The translations under genes were made by a program, and so were the position numbers. This document shows positions 60,098 through 64,000 of a stretch of DNA of 64,000 nt, piece after piece. Below the pieces are notes generated by a model. It searched no databases. It saw only the letters and a list, made by a program, of their open reading frames with translations, and had not been told where the DNA came from. This DNA is from Candidatus Heimdallarchaeota archaeon (GTDB taxonomy: Archaea; Asgardarchaeota; Heimdallarchaeia; Heimdallarchaeales; Heimdallarchaeaceae). The stretch covers positions 1 to 64,000 of the forward strand of contig JABCTC010000019.1 of the NCBI GenBank assembly GCA_018238545.1. Reading direction: 5' to 3'. Each line of letters opens with the position of its first letter. Within the stretch, counting starts at the first letter, position 1.

Positions 60098-61321
60098 ATG
60101 GAAACAACAAATAACGGTGACAAATCTCACTTAAATCTGATTATATCAAACATTCTTAGAGGAGAACATGAACTTTCTCTTCAAATAGCAAAATTTTTCG
60201 GGTCTAAAGAAATTGAAGATGATTTCGAGAAATTAGCTAGTGAAGAACATCTAAAAGATTTGTTTGAAATTATTTCATTATTCAAGGAAACCAGCAAAGA
60301 AGATATAATACTTGATTCAGTTCACTATGCTGAATGGGAGTTCAAAAAACCTGAAACGAATTTGTCTCACATATATTTTTCAAAAAATTCTCTTAACGAT
60401 GCATATACAATAAATCTTTTACGGACGAATCTGTCAGAAATTAGTTTATCAAAAATTAGTAATGAAATAGCATTCATAGGTCAAGCTCTAAATGGCATAT
60501 ATCGAAGAGTTACAGCTGAAATTGCTGAAAATATTGAACTTTCTGAAAGGATTAAAGATGAACTTGGCAATGGTTTGCTCAAATTAGGTAAATTTTACAA
60601 TTGGCAAATTTCTGAAGAAAGAAGTTTATTAAGGGAAGGTGAAAAAACCGGCTTATCTCCAATGTTAACAACCTTATTTATGGTTAAAGCAAGTATAATC
60701 CAAGATGAATATCTTTGCATGGGAACTTGTAATCAAATCCTAAACTCTAGAGAGGATGAGAGAATTTCTTGTGAGTGTGGAGGAGATTATAGGTTGCTTT
60801 CTCCTTATATTAACTTAGATCAAGTATCATTTGTTTATCCAAATAGTATACAAGATATTTCTACAAGCCAAAGTCTAGATCCTAAGAAAGTTTTTCAGAT
60901 TTTGGAAGGTATTATGATTCCAAAGAAATTAATTGTTCTACTTAATAGATTAGCTAATACTCTTTTTGGAAATAAAGTTATTCTTCCAATTTTAGCCAAT
61001 TTCCATTCTAAAGCAACTAATGATTCTGCGGAGGTAATTGTAGATTATTTCTGGAAAACAGAAGATGAAATCTATCTTTTTGCTTATGTAACCGACACAA
61101 GATATTCACATATAGATTTAATCTCAGCAGTATCATTGCCAATGATTATGAGAGAGATAAAGGAAAATGTAACAAAGCATCTTTCTTTTGAAGAAGCAAT
61201 ACAAAAATCAAAATTGAAAGACTGGAATCAGACACCCTTACTCAAAGTTAAACATTTATCAGAATATAAAGAACTAACAAAGAAAACTAATACAAACTCT
61301 GGAGGAATGAATGATGAGTGA
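60098..61321 (+). CDS. Unknown protein with treble-clef-like Cys cluster, behind the GTPase gene
   Basis: The 407-residue protein has a GGAG site 8 bases before the ATG. It is mostly helical for the first 200 residues. A Cys cluster follows (CMGTC at about 208-212, then SCECGGDY at about 224-231) that looks like a zinc finger. The rest alternates strands (AEVIVDYFWKTEDEIYLFAYVTDT). No known family. It overlaps the next gene by 11 bases, so the two make a unit, possibly effectors of the GTPase encoded upstream. Confidence 0.65.
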   Translation: METTNNGDKSHLNLIISNILRGEHELSLQIAKFFGSKEIEDDFEKLASEEHLKDLFEIISLFKETSKEDIILDSVHYAEWEFKKPETNLSHIYFSKNSLNDAYTINLLRTNLSEISLSKISNEIAFIGQALNGIYRRVTAEIAENIELSERIKDELGNGLLKLGKFYNWQISEERSLLREGEKTGLSPMLTTLFMVKASIIQDEYLCMGTCNQILNSREDERISCECGGDYRLLSPYINLDQVSFVYPNSIQDISTSQSLDPKKVFQILEGIMIPKKLIVLLNRLANTLFGNKVILPILANFHSKATNDSAEVIVDYFWKTEDEIYLFAYVTDTRYSHIDLISAVSLPMIMREIKENVTKHLSFEEAIQKSKLKDWNQTPLLKVKHLSEYKELTKKTNTNSGGMNDE

Positions 61322-62600
61322 CTTGTTTAGAGATTCTATTGATATTATTTACGAACCAAAAGATGTTCTAGATATTATAACAGAAGTAAAAGAGTTATAT
61401 TCTAAACTTGAGGCACAAATTAAGAACTTCGTTATCACACAACCAACATTCCTTGGAGAACTTAGACAGAAGTTAAAGATGGACATTGGATTTCTCTCGC
61501 CACAGAAGAAAGACATGGTTTTAGCTGTTTATGGTATTATCATGACAGAGGATATTGTGAAGGATTATAATCCACAATTCTATGCAGAGGATATATCATC
61601 TTTACTAGAAGCAACCAAAAAGAAAAATCAGATTACTGATGATGAATTTGTAGGGCTATTAGCCTCTTTCATCGTATGTTTAAAATCAGTATTCTCAGCA
61701 ACTAACATAATTATTCAAGGTCTAATTGATTTAGGAGGGATGGGTATTGAATATGACATCATTTCAGCTATTTTGGTTCATAGGAACCTTCTACCAGCAT
61801 TCTCTGAAGCGAATTTTTGTTTTGAAGCAGGGGAATTTGAAATAGATTTGAGGTTTATTTCTGCTCTCTTTGCATCTAGTATAGAAAATTATTTTGAGAA
61901 AAATGAAGTAATAGAAAAAGCTAAATCAACTGGACAGTTGTATATTGAATACTGTAAAAAGTACCCATTATCTCAAGGAGAAGATATTCTTTATGATCTC
62001 ATAACTAAAATATTCCAAAGCAGTTACTTCGATAAATTGATGGATACTTTAAAGACTAAAATTGAACAGAAGCAGACTTTACTAAGTGAACAATTTTCTA
62101 TTTCCAAACATCAATTTCACGACCCTATAGAAGTATCAACCGATTCTTCGAGGATTGAACAGATTTTAGGAGCTGTAGAAAAAACCTTATTTGAAACCTT
62201 AAAATTGCAGAAGGAATTGACAGAACAAAAAATTCAAGCTCTTGAGAAGAATGTAGAACGAGTACTTAGAAGGATGGCTAGTGAAGAATTTGGAGTCCAA
62301 GATATTGCAGATCCTCAACGATATCTTCAATATCTTCAAGATGCCTGGTTTAACATATTTGAAGATTATCCACAAATGGCCCTTCCCTTGATAGACATCA
62401 AGCTTTATGCAAAATTCATAAGTGATCACGAAGCTTTAATCGAAGAGCACAAAACTTCAATTATACAACAACTTCAGTTCAAAATTCGTAGACATACAAA
62501 AGGAGAAAGGTTCACACCAAGCAATCTTGCTTTAGCTTTTTCGAAAATCTTATTTGAGATTCTTACTAATTCAACAGTGCTATCACTAGATTTAAGCTAA
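61311..62600 (+). CDS. Unknown mostly helical protein, last gene of the GTPase cluster
   Basis: The 429-residue protein starts with ATG ATG AGT behind GGAGG. It is predominantly alpha-helical. A coiled-coil stretch lies at ~280-320 (TLKLQKELTEQKIQALEKNVERVL in parts). No zinc motif, TM helix or enzyme signature was recognised. It overlaps the previous gene by 11 bases. Possible role as a scaffold partner of the GTPase or of the protein encoded upstream; this is inference. Confidence 0.64.
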   Translation: MMSDLFRDSIDIIYEPKDVLDIITEVKELYSKLEAQIKNFVITQPTFLGELRQKLKMDIGFLSPQKKDMVLAVYGIIMTEDIVKDYNPQFYAEDISSLLEATKKKNQITDDEFVGLLASFIVCLKSVFSATNIIIQGLIDLGGMGIEYDIISAILVHRNLLPAFSEANFCFEAGEFEIDLRFISALFASSIENYFEKNEVIEKAKSTGQLYIEYCKKYPLSQGEDILYDLITKIFQSSYFDKLMDTLKTKIEQKQTLLSEQFSISKHQFHDPIEVSTDSSRIEQILGAVEKTLFETLKLQKELTEQKIQALEKNVERVLRRMASEEFGVQDIADPQRYLQYLQDAWFNIFEDYPQMALPLIDIKLYAKFISDHEALIEEHKTSIIQQLQFKIRRHTKGERFTPSNLALAFSKILFEILTNSTVLSLDLS

Positions 62601-62693
62601 GAGTAAGCATAAGAATTTCTAGAATATTTACGAAAATTGTTTGATAAATTGCTTAGCAAAAGTTTTTTATCAAAATGCTTCTGTTAAAGCTTG

Positions 62694-63545
62694 ATGAAAG
62701 AAGCTATTGAATATAAAGAACTTATGGACTATAGTGAGTATAACAAGATTGAAGATATACAAATCAATGCTTGGGGGTTTCCAGATAGAGAAGTAGTTCC
62801 TAAGAGAATAATATATGCAACTCATCGAAGTGGAGGGGTGGTTATTGCTGCGTATCTAAATCATGAGATTATTGGGTATGTATGGGGGTGGATAGGACAA
62901 ATTGATCCTTATGGCGTTTTCATTTATTCACACCATAATGCCGTAGTAAGAGAGCATCAGAACAAAGGTATTGGTATCCAGTTAAAACATGAACAGAGAA
63001 AATGGGCTTTGGAGAAAAATTTCAAAATAATAAACTGGACCTTCGATCCACTCCAAAGCAAAAATAGTTACATCAATTTACATAAACTTGGAGCGATTTG
63101 TAACAATTACAGGGTCAAGTACTGGGGAGATATGCACGATGAATTGAATATTGGTATTGATACGGATAGATTCTACTGTAATTGGTTTATCGATTCAACT
63201 CATGTTAATAAACGCTTAAACAAGGATTTTGCAGATTACACGGAAAGTGTCAACAATAATCGCTATCATTTAATTAAAACAATTTCTAACAACGGAATGT
63301 TGAAAGTCAAAGAATTGGATTTCGATATCAAAGAAACAATTCTTTTTGCTGAAATCCCTATTGATTTTACAAAGATTATGCAAAACAACAATGAACTTGC
63401 AAAAGAGTGGCGAGAAGAAACAAGAAAAATTTTCACACATTACTTTAATATAGGATATTCAGTTATTGATTTTATTCTTGACAAAAGTGTAACCCCTTGG
63501 AAGAGTTATCACGTATTAGAAAAACTTGAATCTATTGATTCTTAA
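62694..63545 (+). CDS. GNAT N-acyltransferase (COG3375-like), paired with enolase-superfamily gene
   Basis: The ATG at 62694 gives 283 residues; TTG directly before it is an alternative. A GNAT domain (~30-130) contains NAVVREHQNKGIGIQLKHEQRKWALE (motif A with Q/R-x2-G-x-G) and NWTFDPLQSKNSYINLHKLGA, the signature of COG3375 predicted acyltransferases. These are encoded beside N-acylamino-acid racemases in bacteria such as Geobacillus, where the GNAT N-succinylates amino acids. The enolase-family gene starts 46 bases downstream here as well, which supports the same pathway. Confidence 0.86.
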   Translation: MKEAIEYKELMDYSEYNKIEDIQINAWGFPDREVVPKRIIYATHRSGGVVIAAYLNHEIIGYVWGWIGQIDPYGVFIYSHHNAVVREHQNKGIGIQLKHEQRKWALEKNFKIINWTFDPLQSKNSYINLHKLGAICNNYRVKYWGDMHDELNIGIDTDRFYCNWFIDSTHVNKRLNKDFADYTESVNNNRYHLIKTISNNGMLKVKELDFDIKETILFAEIPIDFTKIMQNNNELAKEWREETRKIFTHYFNIGYSVIDFILDKSVTPWKSYHVLEKLESIDS

Positions 63546-63591
63546 CGTTACTAAAATCAGAAAACTAAACTAAAAAAAAGAGAGAACAAAA

Positions 63592-64000
63592 ATGAAAGTT
63601 GATTCAATAACACTGTATCATGCAATAATGAAGCTTAGAAATCCTTTCAGGACTAGCTTTGGAGTGACCCAGGAAAGAGAGATAATGATTACTCGAGTTC
63701 AAGCAGAAGGACTTGATGGTTACGGAGAGTGTATTGCAGAAAAAGGTCCTTGGTACTCTGGAGAGACAATTGACTCCTGTCAATCTATTATTAACAACTT
63801 CATTTCTCCTTGGTTAAAAAAGACGGATTTAGATCATCCCACAGATTTCAAAAAACTTGTTCAACAAATAAAAGGGAATCAAATGGCTAAAGCCTGTATG
63901 GAGGATGCTATTTGGGATTTATATGGGCAAATAGAGAACAAATCTCTTCAGAAACTTATAGGGGGGACAAAGGAATCAATTCCTTCTGGAATATCATTAG
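63592..64000 (+). CDS. menC: Enolase-superfamily protein: o-succinylbenzoate synthase / N-succinylamino-acid racemase (C-terminus cut)
   Basis: Only 136 codons are inside the window. The N-terminal capping domain matches MenC/NAAAR type: MKLRNPFRTSFGVTQ, VQAEGLDGYGECIAEKGPWYSGETIDS in parts, and KACMEDAIWDLYGQ. The catalytic barrel lies outside. It may dehydrate SHCHC in menaquinone synthesis or racemise N-succinylamino acids; the upstream GNAT points to the second. The symbol is used loosely for the family. The ATG at 63592 follows an AGAGAAC sequence. Confidence 0.87.
   Translation, partial: MKVDSITLYHAIMKLRNPFRTSFGVTQEREIMITRVQAEGLDGYGECIAEKGPWYSGETIDSCQSIINNFISPWLKKTDLDHPTDFKKLVQQIKGNQMAKACMEDAIWDLYGQIENKSLQKLIGGTKESIPSGISL

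Overview
The window looks like a piece of an Asgard archaeon chromosome. It is AT-rich, and the translation starts often show GGTG/GAGG-type ribosome sites. Archaeal markers are an Orc1/Cdc6 initiator, an AMP phosphorylase and a tRNA-Pro whose two introns both fold as bulge-helix-bulge motifs. Eukaryote-like parts point to Asgard: a Ras/Rab-type small GTPase, a membrane protein with a cytoplasmic RING-type finger, a multi-TM protein ending in a Roadblock/longin-like domain, and two proteins whose C-terminal halves resemble Ras folds without a P-loop. The exact class cannot be fixed from the sequence alone; a Heimdallarchaeia-like lineage is a reasonable guess.

Layout. 1-9.4 kb: a truncated sirtuin, an M20 peptidase, a zinc-ribbon membrane protein, a YdjM-like membrane protein, an orphan DNA methyltransferase, a nitrilase, a HAD phosphatase, a second zinc-ribbon membrane protein and a large surface beta-helix protein. 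9.5-18.1 kb: an MFS transporter with a small zinc-ribbon membrane partner, an alpha/beta hydrolase, an ABC-2 exporter pair, an EamA transporter, an Ntn asparaginase and a polytopic membrane protein. 18.2-26.4 kb: a beta-propeller surface protein cut from its signal peptide by an in-frame stop, the two-intron tRNA-Pro(GGG), and a divergent locus. In that locus wHTH, MinD-like ATPase and membrane-protein genes run left, and VWA-protein and transmembrane RING-protein genes run right, from one promoter region with 14-bp repeats. This locus is the best candidate here for an undescribed system.

26.4-37.4 kb: a lone RAM-domain protein, Orc1/Cdc6, a GNAT protein, AMP phosphorylase, a secreted protein, an AlaX-like editing protein, adenine deaminase, DegV, a hydrolase with a Cys nucleophile, a peroxiredoxin divergent from an Lrp regulator, and a PEMT/ICMT-like methyltransferase. 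37.5-46.9 kb: a carboxylesterase, two Ras-fold-like pseudo-GTPase candidates, three tandem related membrane proteins, a TauE/SafE transporter, a WecB-like epimerase and the Roadblock-tailed membrane protein. 46.9-53.5 kb: an M14 carboxypeptidase, a second beta-propeller protein, and a compact sulfur-relay operon (TusA, SQR-like flavoprotein, TusA, two DsrE-like proteins, HTH regulator). 53.7-64 kb: a possible GTPase-associated protein, a TPR protein, a GIY-YIG/DUF123 protein, two radical SAM enzymes (one behind an 80-residue protein ending in Cys), the small GTPase with two unknown partners, and a GNAT plus enolase-superfamily pair that recalls the N-succinylamino-acid racemase pathway.

No rRNA, CRISPR array, transposase or phage gene was seen. 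No stretch over 300 bases lacks a gene.
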